Numbered from the stretch's first letter, positions 21,712 through 32,929 are shown. The stretch is DNA of 64,000 nt from Trifolium pratense (GCF_020283565.1 NC_060061.1:37175362-37239361), one strand, 5' to 3'. The notes: generated from the letters alone by a model not told the origin. Translations and numbers: made by a program.

Positions 21712-22175
21712 CTTTGTCATTTTCTTTATGGTTATGGCGGTACAGGGAAGACATTTATCTGGAGGATCATGTCAGCCGCATTACAGTCAAAAGGTGATAT
21801 AGTTTTAACAGTTGTCTCAAGCGAGATAGCTGCAATATTGCTTATACCTAGTGGTAGAATAGCACATTCAAGTTTTTGTATTCCTCTAAATGTTGACGAG
21901 TTTTCAACATGTAATAGTTCCCAAAAGTCTTTTGGCGCTATTAATACAAAAAGCAAAGCTCATTATATAAGATGCAGCACAAATTATGCACAAACACTAT
22001 TTCGAAGCTGTTGATCAAACTTTTAAAGATATTCTCAAGTCTGTTGATTAAAAAAATAAACACATTCCCTTCGGTGGAAAAGTTGTTGATTTTGGCGGAG
22101 ATTTCAGACAAATTCTACCAATAATACCCAAAGGTACAAAGCCATAAGTTGTTCATGCTACTATTAATTTGTTCT
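21712..22175 (+). pseudogene. PIF1/Helitron-type helicase fragment
   Basis: It begins in frame with HFLYGYGGTGKTFIWRIM (Walker A GYGGTGKT), then SAALQSKGDIVLTVVSSEIA and GRIAHSSFCIPLNVDEFSTC. A frameshift at about 21965 moves to IMHKHYFEAVDQTF; after a stop, [22 protein letters not shown]. This is the motif order of plant PIF1-like helicases carried by Helitrons. The Walker B region is degraded to KDAAQ where WDEAP is expected. I found no Helitron ends, so it may be a captured fragment. Confidence 0.8.
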
Positions 22176-22300
22176 AAAAAAAAAAATCAGTTACCAAAAA
22201 GAAATCTACGCATAAAAATAGGATAATAAACCACGACAAAAGATATGTATTGAAATTAGTTTTTTTTTAAAGTGTATTTTTAGAATTGTAACACCAAATT

Positions 22301-22416
22301 AAGGAAGTCGATTTTCGCACCTTATCTTTCTATTATACCCTTATTTTAATTCACCAATAAGAAAGTGGATTTTCGCACCTTATCTTTCTATTATACCCAT
22401 ATTTTAATTCACTAAT
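22301..22416. repeat. 58-bp direct tandem duplication
   Basis: Two copies with a 58-base period (GATTTTCGCACC starts at 22310 and again at 22368). Each carries CACCTTATCTTTCTATTATA followed by CCCATATTTTAATTCAC or a one-base variant. Confidence 0.85.
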
Positions 22417-22931
22417 AAATTCTTATTTTTTTGCACACACTTTCTTTTTCCAATAAATTTAATATATTATCTACAAAACAAAACAAAAATTTAATATGTT
22501 ATATACAAAAAAAAAAAAAAACTTTAGTTTTTCCAATATATAGTAATAATTAGTTTTATTGAAAAAAATAAGAGTAATTGGCGATGAATATAATTGACAA
22601 ATCATATCCTTAAAATATCAAAACATCAGTTAAATAAAAACGCTAAATCCGACGAAAAACGACATTAAAAAAACGGAGGGAGTAGTAATAATTTATATAA
22701 AAAAAATAGCAGACCTAATAAAAGAAGATACGTGGGGAAAAAAAAAGATTAGGCGAACTTATACATAATAAAATGTTATGCCTACAATAAAAAATTAGAC
22801 ATAAAAATCTAATATCATCGCATATTTACTACTACAAAAAAAAGAAGAAACGTCAAAGAAGAATAATACACATAAAAATAGGAAGAAATAAAAAACAAAT
22901 ATGCAAACAAAATATGATGAAGAATACTCTA
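22417..22931. other. Intergenic, AT-rich
   Basis: Long A-runs and no gene or element that I can support. Confidence 0.5.
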
Positions 22932-23302
22932 GAAGAATACCGGAGCGGTTATGGTGCATAAGTGAATTCCTTGTGCACCATGCATAAATAACACACAAAA
23001 TCATTCCACATCAAAATAGTTTTGGATTACAACCATCTGAAACCATTTCACAGTAAAAATGATTTTGTCATAATTAAGTACATCTAATGTGAAACCATTC
23101 CACAACAAAAATGGTTTTTGCATGATTTTAGTTTAAAAATAACTACGAAACAATCTGATGATGTTCGGGGGTTGCTGTTGTTGATTTGGGGGTGGGAAGT
23201 GGTGCGTTTGGAGATTTGTTAGATTCAATTGATGGTGGAGATTTGTTTATACACCATACATAAGTTTATTCCTTATGTATAATAGCTCATGTCGAAGAAT
23301 AC
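22932..23302. mobile_element. Mutator-type MITE with 9-bp target duplication
   Basis: The element is 22941-23293 (353 bp), flanked by a perfect GAAGAATAC at 22932-22940 and 23294-23302. The terminal inverted repeats are about 45 bases and imperfect. The left starts CGGAGCGGTTATGGTGCATA and contains CATAAGTGAAT. The right, read back, starts GACATGAGCTATTATACATA and contains CATAAGGAAT. A 9-bp duplication is characteristic of Mutator-like elements. No transposase. Confidence 0.75.
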
Positions 23303-24190
23303 GTAGAAAACATATCTAACATATAACAACTTTTCCTTTTCTATCAAATTGGATAAATATTTTTTATAGTAATTAACTTAATTATATTTTAACAATACTT
23401 TTATAGTAAATTTTTAAATATTTTATTCTAAATAAATTTTATGTTAATATCACGACGAACTTAAATATTGAATAAAAATCAATAAATTTGTGTGAATGCA
23501 CTAATCTCCAAACTAATTATAAAAACAAATTACAAATGAATCAACATAAAAAAAAATAAAAAAATAGAGGCATCGTACTACTCAATTACTCCCTCTCTTT
23601 CAATTTATAAGTAAAAAAAAATATCAAAAAAAAATTCCAAATTATAATAAAAAAAATATATTTTTATCATTTTCAAGATTTACATTTACTTATATTCTTA
23701 TAAAATTGGACCTGAATTTAGTGCAGTCAGCGTCACAGACCGTCCAATTATGATCCAGCTTTAGTTGCATTGTTTAATTTGCATTGTTCCTGTAAACTAG
23801 ATACTAATTCAAAATGGTCTTATATGCAATTCAAATGGACACGAGCTGAGAAAGCTTCATTTTTTTACATGTTGCATGTTGTCATATGTTATGTTGGCAG
23901 CTTATAGCTAGAAGTTAATTTAAATTGGTACTAGTCTACAAATGATTAAAGAAGTAATAATGTCAACAAACGCACAAACACATTTTCAAATAATATCAAT
24001 AAAACAATAAGCAATATAATCCTTGCTATAAAACATCCACTTAAGTTGAGACTAGACACAATCATATCAATAAAATGTACAATTTATTTCTTGACTCAAA
24101 TGATTTGCAATTTTTCCACTAATAATTAATTATGACATAAGAGACCATGAAAGACAAAAAAAAATATTGAAGGTAACAAGAACACACCAA
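23303..24190. other. Intergenic; F-box remnant downstream flank
   Basis: AT-rich to about 23700. From about 23780 the sequence matches the flank of F-box genes 1 and 4 (AACTAGATACTAATTCAAAA, ACATGTTG, TAGAAGTTAATTTAAATTGG, then TACAAATGATTAAAGAAG and CATCCACTTAAGTTGAGACT). It preserves the uninterrupted versions of the two insertion sites filled in unit 1. Confidence 0.6.
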
Positions 24191-24450
24191 TTATAAATAT
24201 CTCTTTTGCATTGGGCATTCTATGAAGTCAACTTTTGCCAAGGGTGAATTTTGAAGCAAGAAATTCACTATTCTATTATGTATGTATGAAGATGGTTTCG
24301 ATCTTGCTTCAAATGCTTTCTGTAACCTTGCATCCACGAGTCTCATGCGAATTCCATATGGAAGACGTTCTTCCATTTTTACTTTCAATGATTTCAAGTT
24401 ATGCAAGGAGGATAATTTGATCTTCAACAGATTAGGAATTAAGAAGAGAA
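24191..24450 (-). pseudogene. F-box gene 5 remnant: exon 2 only
   Basis: The exon still has its acceptor (TTGTTTAG before ATTCTCTTC) and an open frame. It encodes LSSLHNLKSLKVKMEERLP and a tail ending RIVNFLLQNSPLAKVDFIE, closest to gene 4. No F-box exon follows upstream. The intervening 24460-24990 is unrelated AT-rich sequence, yet a recognisable leader/promoter with the telo-box survives at about 25010-25065. An internal deletion or replacement removed exon 1, so the copy cannot make an F-box protein. Confidence 0.85.
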
Positions 24451-25009
24451 TCTAAACAATAGAGGATGCAACTAAATTAATTTTTTAATAAAATTTAGAA
24501 AGAAAAAAAAACTTTAACTTCAAAGGTCCATACATTTTTTTATTTTTGAAGGATTCAAAGGTTGATACTTAAATCTCCTAAAAAATATTTGAAAAATAGT
24601 CATTAATGTCACTTAAATTGCCAAAATATTACCACCTTCCCGGTTTTTATAAATGACAATAAAATTTATAGTGTAAACCAAAATCGGCACAGTTCTGATC
24701 ACTTCTCAGAGAAGGTGAAGAAACAGCAGAAACAGTCTAAGGTGGGAAGTTATATATATAGAATTAGGGCAACAAAAGGATATTATTGAAATATTAAAAT
24801 TTACGTAAGGATATTTTTGTCTAAAAAACATCTCTACCTTTTGACCATTTATTTTCTCTTTTCTCTAAAAAAATCTATTTTTTAATAAGCTACTAATATC
24901 AATTTTTTATTTTTAGCAGGTTTGAATTATTTTTTAAAGTATTTTTTTTTTCTAAAAGCGACTTTTCTTTAAAAATAAGCTATAACAAACAACCAGTTAA
25001 ATGTATTTG

Positions 25010-25068
25010 GAACGATGGATGATAAGGTAAAGAGTAGAGACACATTCACGTTTTGCTAGGGTTAGTGG
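25010..25068 (-). promoter_or_regulatory. Orphan F-box promoter/leader remnant with telo-box
   Basis: The stretch with TATTTGGAACGATGGATGAT, AAGAGTAGAGACACA and CACGTTTTGCTAGGGTT matches the leaders of genes 1 to 4. The telo-box-like CTAGGGTT is at 25056-25063. It marks the original 5' end of the fifth F-box copy. Confidence 0.6.
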
Positions 25069-25159
25069 AGAATCGGTTCAAAACATATGGATAGAGCAAA
25101 TAAGGGTTACCGTTAATAAATAAAAAAGTAATAGTAACCGAAAGATCATAATTTTTTTT

Positions 25160-25260
25160 TTGTCAAGTAGTCTAGTGGTTAAAAAATTCAAGGTGAATAA
25201 GTGGAGTGTACGAGGTTTGAACCCAGTAGATAAATTTTTTAATATTTTTTTACTATATAG
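25160..25260 (+). mobile_element. SINE-like fragment
   Basis: TAGTCTAGTGGTTAAAA resembles a polymerase III A-box and GGTTTGAACCCAG a B-box, 50 bases apart. The rest is too diverged to delimit. Confidence 0.4.
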
Positions 25261-25585
25261 ATGTTTCCGTATGTACCCAAAATTAATTTCAGAAAAATCG
25301 ATGGTAGCAACATGTTCATCTTCTTTATCCTTATCTTCGGAGCATACATTTTAAAAATTCATCTTATTCGTCTCGTTCATCATCTTTTAAATTAAACAAT
25401 ACCAAAGTACACATTCAAATTCGCTTAAAAAATGCATTAATTTATATGTTTTACTTACCTTAATCTTTTTCTAAATTTTAAAATTTCATTAAAAAGAGTG
25501 GGTTGTGAAATCAAATTTGATTAGAATTTAGAAGCGAAAATACAGGATATTAATAATCAAATTTGCTTCTCAATATAATGATCTT

Positions 25586-28470
25586 AGATTATCAATTTTT
25601 TAACATTATGGTCATAAAAAATTTAAAAAAAAAAAAAAAAAAAAATTACAAGGCTCTGGGTCCCGACGGTTTCCAATGCATTTTCTTCAAACAATATTGG
25701 CATATAGTCGGTGACGACATTTTTAATCTTGTCAAAACAGCCTTCCAATCAGGATACTTCAATCCAACCATTTCTGAAACCTTGATCTCCCTCATTCCTA
25801 AAATCGACCCCCCAAATACTTTCAAAGACTTCAGACCGATAAGCTTGTGTAACATTGTCTACAAGATCATCACCAAAGTTCTTGTTCATCGTCTCAGGCC
25901 TCTTCTTGATTCTATTATTGGCCCTTACCAAAGCAGTTTTCTGCCAGGTAGAGGTACTGCTGATAATGCTATTGTTTTACAGGAAATCATTCACTTCATG
26001 CGGCGATCAAAGAAAAAGAAAGGTTATGTTGCTTTCAAGCTTGACCTTGAGAAAGCCTTTGATAATGTTAACTGGAAATTCCTTCAATCTTGCCTTGAAG
26101 ATTTCGGCTTCCCGGATATCACTACTCGGCTTATCATGCATTGTGTTACTTCCTCAACTTACTCTATCCTTTGGAATGGTAACAAAATGCCTCCTTTTAA
26201 GCCAGCACATGGTCTCAGACAAGGCGACCCTCTATCACCTTATCTTTTTATCCTCTGTATGGAAAAGCTCTCAGTCGCCATCAACGATGCCGTTCAACAA
26301 AGAGCTTGGCACCCTGTTCATATTTCCGACAACGGCCCTCGCTTGTCTCACCTCCTCTTTGCAGATGACGTCCTCCTTTTCACTAAGGCCAAGAATTCTC
26401 AAATTCGCTTCATCACCGATTTGTTTGAGCGTTTCAGCAATGCCTCGGGGTTGAAGATTAATCTATCTAAATCCAGGGCTTTCTATTCTACAGGTACTCC
26501 TCAAGCTAAAATTAATAAGCTTACTTCAATCTCTGGCATAAGGAGCACTACTTCTCTTGACAAGTATCTTGGCTTCCCTATCCTTAAAGGGAGGAGAGCC
26601 AAGCGTAGCGACTTCCATTTCATCATCAATAAGATGCAATCTCGGCTCGCTTCTTAGAAGAATCGTCTTTTAAACAAGCCTGGTAGATTGGCTCTCGCCT
26701 CTTCGGTTCTTTCCTCCATCCCCAATTATTACATGCAGGTTTCTTGGCTTCCTCAAAGTATATGTGATAGCATTGACCAAACGACAAGAAACTTCATCTG
26801 GCGAGACTCCAACAATAAGGGAATTCATTTGGTGGGGTGGGACAAAATTGCCCGACCAAAGATTCAAGGTGGCTTGGGAATCCGACCAGCAAGGGAGGCC
26901 AACATTTGTCTCCTTGGAAAGCTCGTTTGGGACATGGTGCAGTCTTCAAATAAGTTATGGGTCAACCTTCTCTCTAAAAAATACACCATAGGTTCAGCCT
27001 TTCTTCACACCAATAGCCTTTCCAATGCCTCCCCCACTTGGTCTTCTATAATCTGTGCTAAAAATATCTTAAAAGACGGTTTCTCTTGGCGGCCAGGTTC
27101 GGGGTCTTCCTCCTTCTGGTTCAGCCCCTGGAGCTCCTTAGGTTACCTTGGGACCATTGTCCCATATGTCGACATCCATGATTTGCACCTCACTGTCAGA
27201 GACGTACTCACCTCTGACAACCCTCATTCCCAGATCCTCTACACCCAGCTTCCTCCGCCAGCCTTCGATCTCATCAACAATTTACAGATCAGATTCAATG
27301 ACTCTATTGAAGATGCTTTTATTTGGTCCAATAACAAGAATGGATCTTATACAGCCAAAAGCGGTTATAGTTGGCTCCTGTCCCAAAAAGATTCAGCTAA
27401 CACCTCCTCCCTCCCTTTTTCTTGGACTTGGATTTGGAAGCTTCACTTACCCGAGAAGATCAAATTCCTTTATTGGCTAGCCTGCCACAACTCGGTCCCC
27501 ACCCTCTCGTTAATCCACCATCGTAAGATGAACTCATCCTCTACTTGTCCTCGATGTGGTACTCATGAAGAAACTTTTCTACACTGTGTTCGGGATTGTG
27601 ATTTCTCTAGACCCATTTGGCACCACCTTGGTTTTATCACCCCCGATTTTTTCATCCCTATGGATGCTCACGAGTGGCTCAAATTTGGTTCCACGGGTTC
27701 TCAAGTTTTCGCTTTCTCTGCTGGCATTTGGTGGGCCTGGAGACATCGAAATTTGATGTGTTTACAAAACGAGACATGGTCTATCAATCGTCTCTCTTTT
27801 AATATTCATAGTATGATTGCCACCCTCACCTCTTGTTTCTCATCCCGCTCAACAACCACTTCGGAAGAGATCCATGTTAAATGGAACAACAGTAACTACT
27901 CCGGTGTCATCCTCAATGTTGACGGAAGTTGCCTCGGATCACCTGTTAGAGCCGGCTATGGAGGAGTTATCAGAAACGACTCAGGCTACTATTTGTCAGG
28001 CTTCTCGGGTTTCATTCAGGGATCCTCAGACATTTTACTCGCAGAGTTATTTGCCATCTATCAGGGCCTCACTTTGGCGAAAAATATGTCTATTGATGAG
28101 TTAGTTTGCTACTCCGATTCTCTCCACTACATCAACCTCCTTAAAGGTCCCAATATCAAATATCATGTTTATGCTGTGTTGATTCAAGACATCAAAGAGT
28201 TGATATCTCAAAGGAACATTACCCTTTGCCACACTCTCAGAGAGGGAAACAATTGTGCGGACTGCGGATTTCTTAGCCAAGCTTGGAGCCTCTTCAGATT
28301 CTGATCTCACGATTCATGCATCTCCCCCAGAAGGTTTCTTTGACATTCTTCGAAGCGACGCGACTGGAACTTTCTACCTTAGAGAATAGTTCCCTTTTCT
28401 TTTTTCTTTTTGTTTTTTGTTTTGTTTTGATTAGCCTTGTAACCAAAAAAAAAAAGATTATCAATTTTTT
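25586..28470 (+). mobile_element. 5'-truncated LINE with RT, zinc-binding and RNase H domains, in a 16-bp duplication
   Basis: AGATTATCAATTTTTT at 25586-25601 and 28455-28470 is a perfect 16-bp target duplication. Coding starts inside the reverse transcriptase (KALGPDGFQCIFFKQYW at about 25648), then ISLIPKIDPP, FRPISLCNIVYKI, LDLEKAFDNVNW, HGLRQGDPLSPYLF and the catalytic FADDVLLF. A zf-RVT domain (FLYWLACH, CPRCGTHEETFLHCVRDC) and RNase H (ILNVDGSCLG, LLAELFAIYQGL, CYSDSLHYI) follow. Only two lesions are present: TGG to TAG at 26655 and a 7-bp duplication at about 28260 that shifts the final 50 codons. The true frame ends at about 28389. The 3' UTR ends in poly(A). Confidence 0.95.
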
Positions 28471-29250
28471 TTTAAAAAAATAAGTGTAACAAAAGGATAA
28501 AAACTTCTACGATTGATTCTTTATTAAAAAGTTATTTTTTTCACGCAAAAAAAAAAAATGTTATTTTTTTCACACAAAAATTGTTACAAATGAGTCAACA
28601 TTACAAGAAAAAAAAAAAACATAGATATCGTAGCTAATACTATTATTTTTGGAAGGGGTACATTTTAGTATTCTCATTAGCAATAATGTCATCGATACAA
28701 TATGTTGTATTAATAAAAGGTGAATTCTAACTAGATAAAGATGCGGCCGCCTTTGTTAAAGCATGTGCTACCATTGATTAGTTTCTTAATTAACACGAAA
28801 CTATAGTTATTGGAATCAGATTTGCTGTGGTTGATGTGTGACACAATAATTGATTCGGACAGTCTGATCTAAAGTAATGATTGAGATCGAAGAAAATAAA
28901 TTTAATGAATTTTAATTATAACCATCCGATTTCAGATCAATGGATGATTTGCAAAAACAAATTATGCCAATGCGAATTTGGGTAATGAAAAACACCAATG
29001 TGACTTAGTTGTGAGTTCTGATGGCGGAATGGAACATTAGGGTAAGGGGTGAAGAAAATACAATGTCAACAGTTGTATTCATTCATGTTTTGAAGGAGTG
29101 AAAATATTGAGAGGGAAAGCAGAGGAGGGAGCCAAAGAGGCAGCTATAAGCGTTCTATTTTCAATTCTTTGGATTTTTGGACTAAACCACCGATTAGGGC
29201 CTCTTAAATAGGTCTCTGCTTCTGAGAATAATTTATTTGCATAATTAATT
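28471..29250. other. Intergenic with third copy of the dispersed module
   Basis: 28815-28990 matches 13390-13560 and 17700-17880 (GGAATCAGATTTGCTGTGGT, ATTGATTC, GATTGAGATCGAAGAAAATA, GATCAATGGATGAT) with more divergence. Nothing else is recognised. Confidence 0.5.
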
Positions 29251-29269
29251 GGTAAATTCTGTTGTTTTT

Positions 29270-30799
29270 CTTCTTTGGAAAATTCCAAATAAATGGAGTA
29301 GTAAAGCTAAAAATGAGAAGACGAATAAACATCCATGCCAACAATGGAATAAGAAATCATCAACGTTTTAGATGTTGGAAGAGGCCTGATATAAGCTGCA
29401 ACAAATGCAACCAGCTCGGATATATTGCAGAAATTTGCAAGAACAAAAGACAACCTCAATCTGAAGCTTAAGTGGTTGATCAACAAGATGATGAGGAGCA
29501 GTTATTTGCAGCAACCTGTTTTGACACCAAAAACCATGGTGAAAGTTGGTGTTTTGGTTGTGGGTGTACCCATCATATGACCTATGACGAAGAGTTGTTC
29601 AAGGAGTAGGACAAAACAGCCATTTCAAAAGTCATAATCGGCAATAAAAAGTGCATTTCAATTAAAGGAAAGGGCACAATTGCAATTGAAAGCTGCACTG
29701 ATGAGTTTAGTACCTCATCAGTTTGCAAATGAAAAATGAATCCCAAAAGAGATTTTCAAGAAATTTCAGACGGAGAGCTGTAAACATGTGGATACTCCGA
29801 TGTTTTTAAAATTGAAGCTATGCAAGGAAGATGATGCAAAAAAAGTTGATGAGACTGATTTCTCGCAAGATTCATATATTGTGCAGACAAAGTGCATCTT
29901 TAAGCTGCTAAATGAATGCTCAAATATATCAAAGGAAGTCTTGATTGTGGTGCATGGTTCAATTACAATCAAGAATGGATTTATTTTAAGTGATTGGGGA
30001 GGATCATTGAATGATATGAAAAATGCATCAGGCTATTGTTTTTTATATTTGGTTCTGGAATGTTTTCTTGGTCTACAAAGAAATAAGATATTGTAGCACA
30101 GTCAACTGCTGAAGCAAAATTCATTGTTGCTGCAGCAGTTAATAAAGTTGATGGCTGAGAACAATTCTAGCTGGTCTACAAATGGCTCAACAAGAATCGA
30201 CCAAAGATGTTTGTAGATAATCAAGCAGCAATTGCAATCTCTAACAATTTAATCTTTCATGGGAAGGCTAAGCATTTTAATATTAAGCTCTTTTTTCTTA
30301 CAGAAGTCTTGTTACAATCTTACAAGACACAAGATCAATTGACAAACATATTTACAAAGGCTCTTTCAAAAGGAAGGTATGAGAACGTGAGAGAGAAACT
30401 TGGTGTCAATAGCTACTAATCCAAGGAGGAGTGTTGAGAAGAGCAATACTTATATGGGCACAACCCTAAATAATGAATATTTGGACACAAGTGAAAAGAA
30501 TTAAAAGATAAAATGATGTGACTGATTTATTTTTCTTTTAATTTTTTCATTTGTGAGGGTATGCCCAAATATATATTATTTAAAGTTGTGTCCGAAGGTA
30601 GTTTTATTTTATTAAATAATTTCTGTTTAAGGTTATTAGTAGGAATGAAATGTGTGTTTCAGACTTTCAGTTTTCAATTTTGCAAGTATTTGGCCAAATT
30701 CTTTTCAGAATTCCAACACATTTACAGAAGTTTGAAATATGTCTATTTGTAAGGAGATTTACTTTAGTCACACTACCGGTTTCTAGCGTGCCCTACGTG
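29270..30799 (+). pseudogene. Internally deleted copia retrotransposon
   Basis: A gag zinc knuckle (CNKCNQLGYIAEICKNK) and linker QQDDEEQLFAATCF lead into a protease region GCTHHMTYDEELFKE and GNKKCISIKGKGTIAIES. At about 29755 the sequence jumps to the end of the reverse transcriptase/RNase H part: CKHVDTPMFLKLKLCKEDDA, LSDWGGSLNDMKNASGYCFL, FVDNQAAIAISNNLIFHGKA, KTQDQLTNIFTKAL and KLGVNSY. Most of integrase and reverse transcriptase is deleted. The protease active site DSG is replaced (CFGCGC), and several stops and frameshifts occur. AAGGAGGAG at about 30423 resembles a polypurine tract, with TGTTGAG at about 30432 as a 3' LTR start. Confidence 0.85.
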
Positions 30800-32798
30800 T
30801 TTTCTGTAACGACCCGATTTTTAGTAAATCGATATTTTATATATTTGCATATATTTTGGGTTAGTGTTAAATATTTATTTACGCGACCTATAATTATTTA
30901 TCGCGAACATAAGTTTGTGAGCGAAACCTTTGTCGTGTTAGTGGGCTTGGGGCGTGTGAGAGCTTAATGGGCTTAGGCCATTGGGCTTGGTTCAAGACCA
31001 TTGGAGAGTAGTATAAGTAGCAAGTCAAAACCATGAATAGTCTCACAATTCATTTTCATGAGAATTTAGAAGTTGTAAGCTTAGGAGCAAGAACAAGCTA
31101 AGCTAGGGTTTTGGCAAGAAGAACACGAGCAAGGAGAAGAGATTTAGAGGCCAAGAATCGTCATTCAATCTAAGGTGAGAGTGGTTAAGCATAAGCTTGG
31201 GTGATCCAAGAGAGGGGAGGTGTCTAGCCTCCATTCCTAAACTCTCTCATCCAATTTCTTTGGGGTTTGGGTGAAGTTTCTTTATCATAAACATGTCTTT
31301 TCATCTTAGTATGCTTAATGAACATCTAGGAGGGAATATGTATATGTTTGATGATGGTTTTGCATGTTTATGCAACTTTGCTTATTTTGCAAGAAATTGA
31401 CATGATTTTGTATGTGTGATGTGTTTTGGTGTTTTTGAATGTTAATACATGTATATATGTATGGTATATACATGATTGATCACTTGTTATGCATTTATAA
31501 CATGTTATAATGTATTTTGGATGGATTTGGATGTTAAACCGCCTTAGAAACTCAAGAACAGATATTTTCTGGTGTGGTTCGCTACCTGTTCGCTCAGCGA
31601 ATATGTTCGCTACAAGTTCGCTACCTGTTCGCCATGTACCTATAACCCTCTGATGTTGTTCGCTACGGGTTCGCTACGGCTTCGCTCAGCGAACAGCTCT
31701 GTGATAGCAATTTTTGTTAATGTTTGTAAAGTGTGTGTATCCATGTATTTGGTTTCGTTTTGGTTTGGAATTATTATATGTTTAATAATTGTGTTGTGTA
31801 ATGGCATTTATATAAAATGTCAAAGAAGTATATGTATTTTTGTATATCGGGTTGTCCGATAAAGAAGAATATCAGTTTGTCTGATAAAGAAGTTTAATGG
31901 ATTATGTTATCCATGTAGTGAGCTGTAGCTTCGTGCTACGTGATTATCATATGTTTGGTAAATGCATGGCATTCATAAATTCATGCATTATTTAGGGATA
32001 TCAGACTTGTCTGATAAAGAAGGATATTGGACTTGTCCAATAAAGAAGAATATCAATGGTAAGTTCCTTGATAAAGAAGATGGTACCACATGCATTAGTC
32101 GTGTCTAGGTTGGCATGACATTGAATGTTTGGCATTAGTCGCATTTGAGTAAATGTGCAATTATGTGTTATGTGTTATGTGAGTTCTTTGTGTTGTCCGA
32201 GACGACGTGAAACTATCTGGTTGTGTATTTGTGAGTATGTGTTATCTGGTGTATTGCTTATCGAGGCATGTGTGTGAGTTAGTATTACGTGATAGGTTGA
32301 ATATAGGTGCGTTTCTATATTCGTATGTATGTGATTATGTTTACTAACTCTCTACATATTTGTTATGTGCTGGACCTTTGGGGGTTCAGGTATTCAGGTC
32401 GAGGTTTTCGACGAGTTTTAGCTGCAGATCGTTTTGGTGTGGAGCACTTTTGGTGAGGAGCTAGTGTAGGCTACCTTTGTATAGTTTTGTTAAGTTAGTT
32501 TGGTTGTGATGTATATTAGTGCTCTGGTATGTTGTAACATCGAGTCGGGGATCGTTTGTATTCCGTCGTATATCGATGCGAACATCTTAACTTATGTTTT
32601 ATGCTAATGATTTATCTTTTGAACTATTTTGTTCATTGCTTTGAAAATTCTTTATTTAATGTTTTCCGCTGCGACGTTTCGTGTCATGTGCACGATCGTT
32701 TTTGAAAATGTTTTTCCGTAGCGCTCCGGCTACTTATCTTTAAAAAGTTTTTAAGATCACGTCTTTTAAGGGTAGTTAGTTCGGGGTGTTACATTTTC
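30800..32798. mobile_element. Solo LTR, 1,989 bp, with 5-bp target duplication
   Basis: The LTR is 30805-32793. It starts TGTAACGACCCG and ends CGGGGTGTTACA, giving TG...CA ends and a TGTAAC/GTTACA inverted repeat. The perfect duplication TTTTC lies at 30800-30804 and 32794-32798. No primer-binding site, polypurine tract or internal domain adjoins it, so it is a solo LTR left by recombination. Length and ends suit a Ty3/gypsy element (inference). Inside are a TTCGCTA-rich repeat cluster (31577-31693) and a repeated GATAAAGAAG motif (31858-32080). Confidence 0.9.
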
Positions 32799-32929
32799 CA
32801 TTTTACCCTTCTGCTATTTAAGTAGCGAACGTTATAAAAATGATAACTTTTTGAAAAATTTCGTCCGCTACTTAAAGTAGAGGACGTTATAAAGGTAGGG
32901 TGTTTTTTGGGGTCCATCCTTTGGATAAA

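Noticed and set aside
22300..22420. CRISPR-like or satellite array
   Set aside because: Only two copies in direct contact with no spacers, in a plant nuclear context: a simple tandem duplication.
25646..28310. Numerous alternative-frame and antisense ORFs
   Set aside because: Shadows of the LINE RT and RNase H reading frame.
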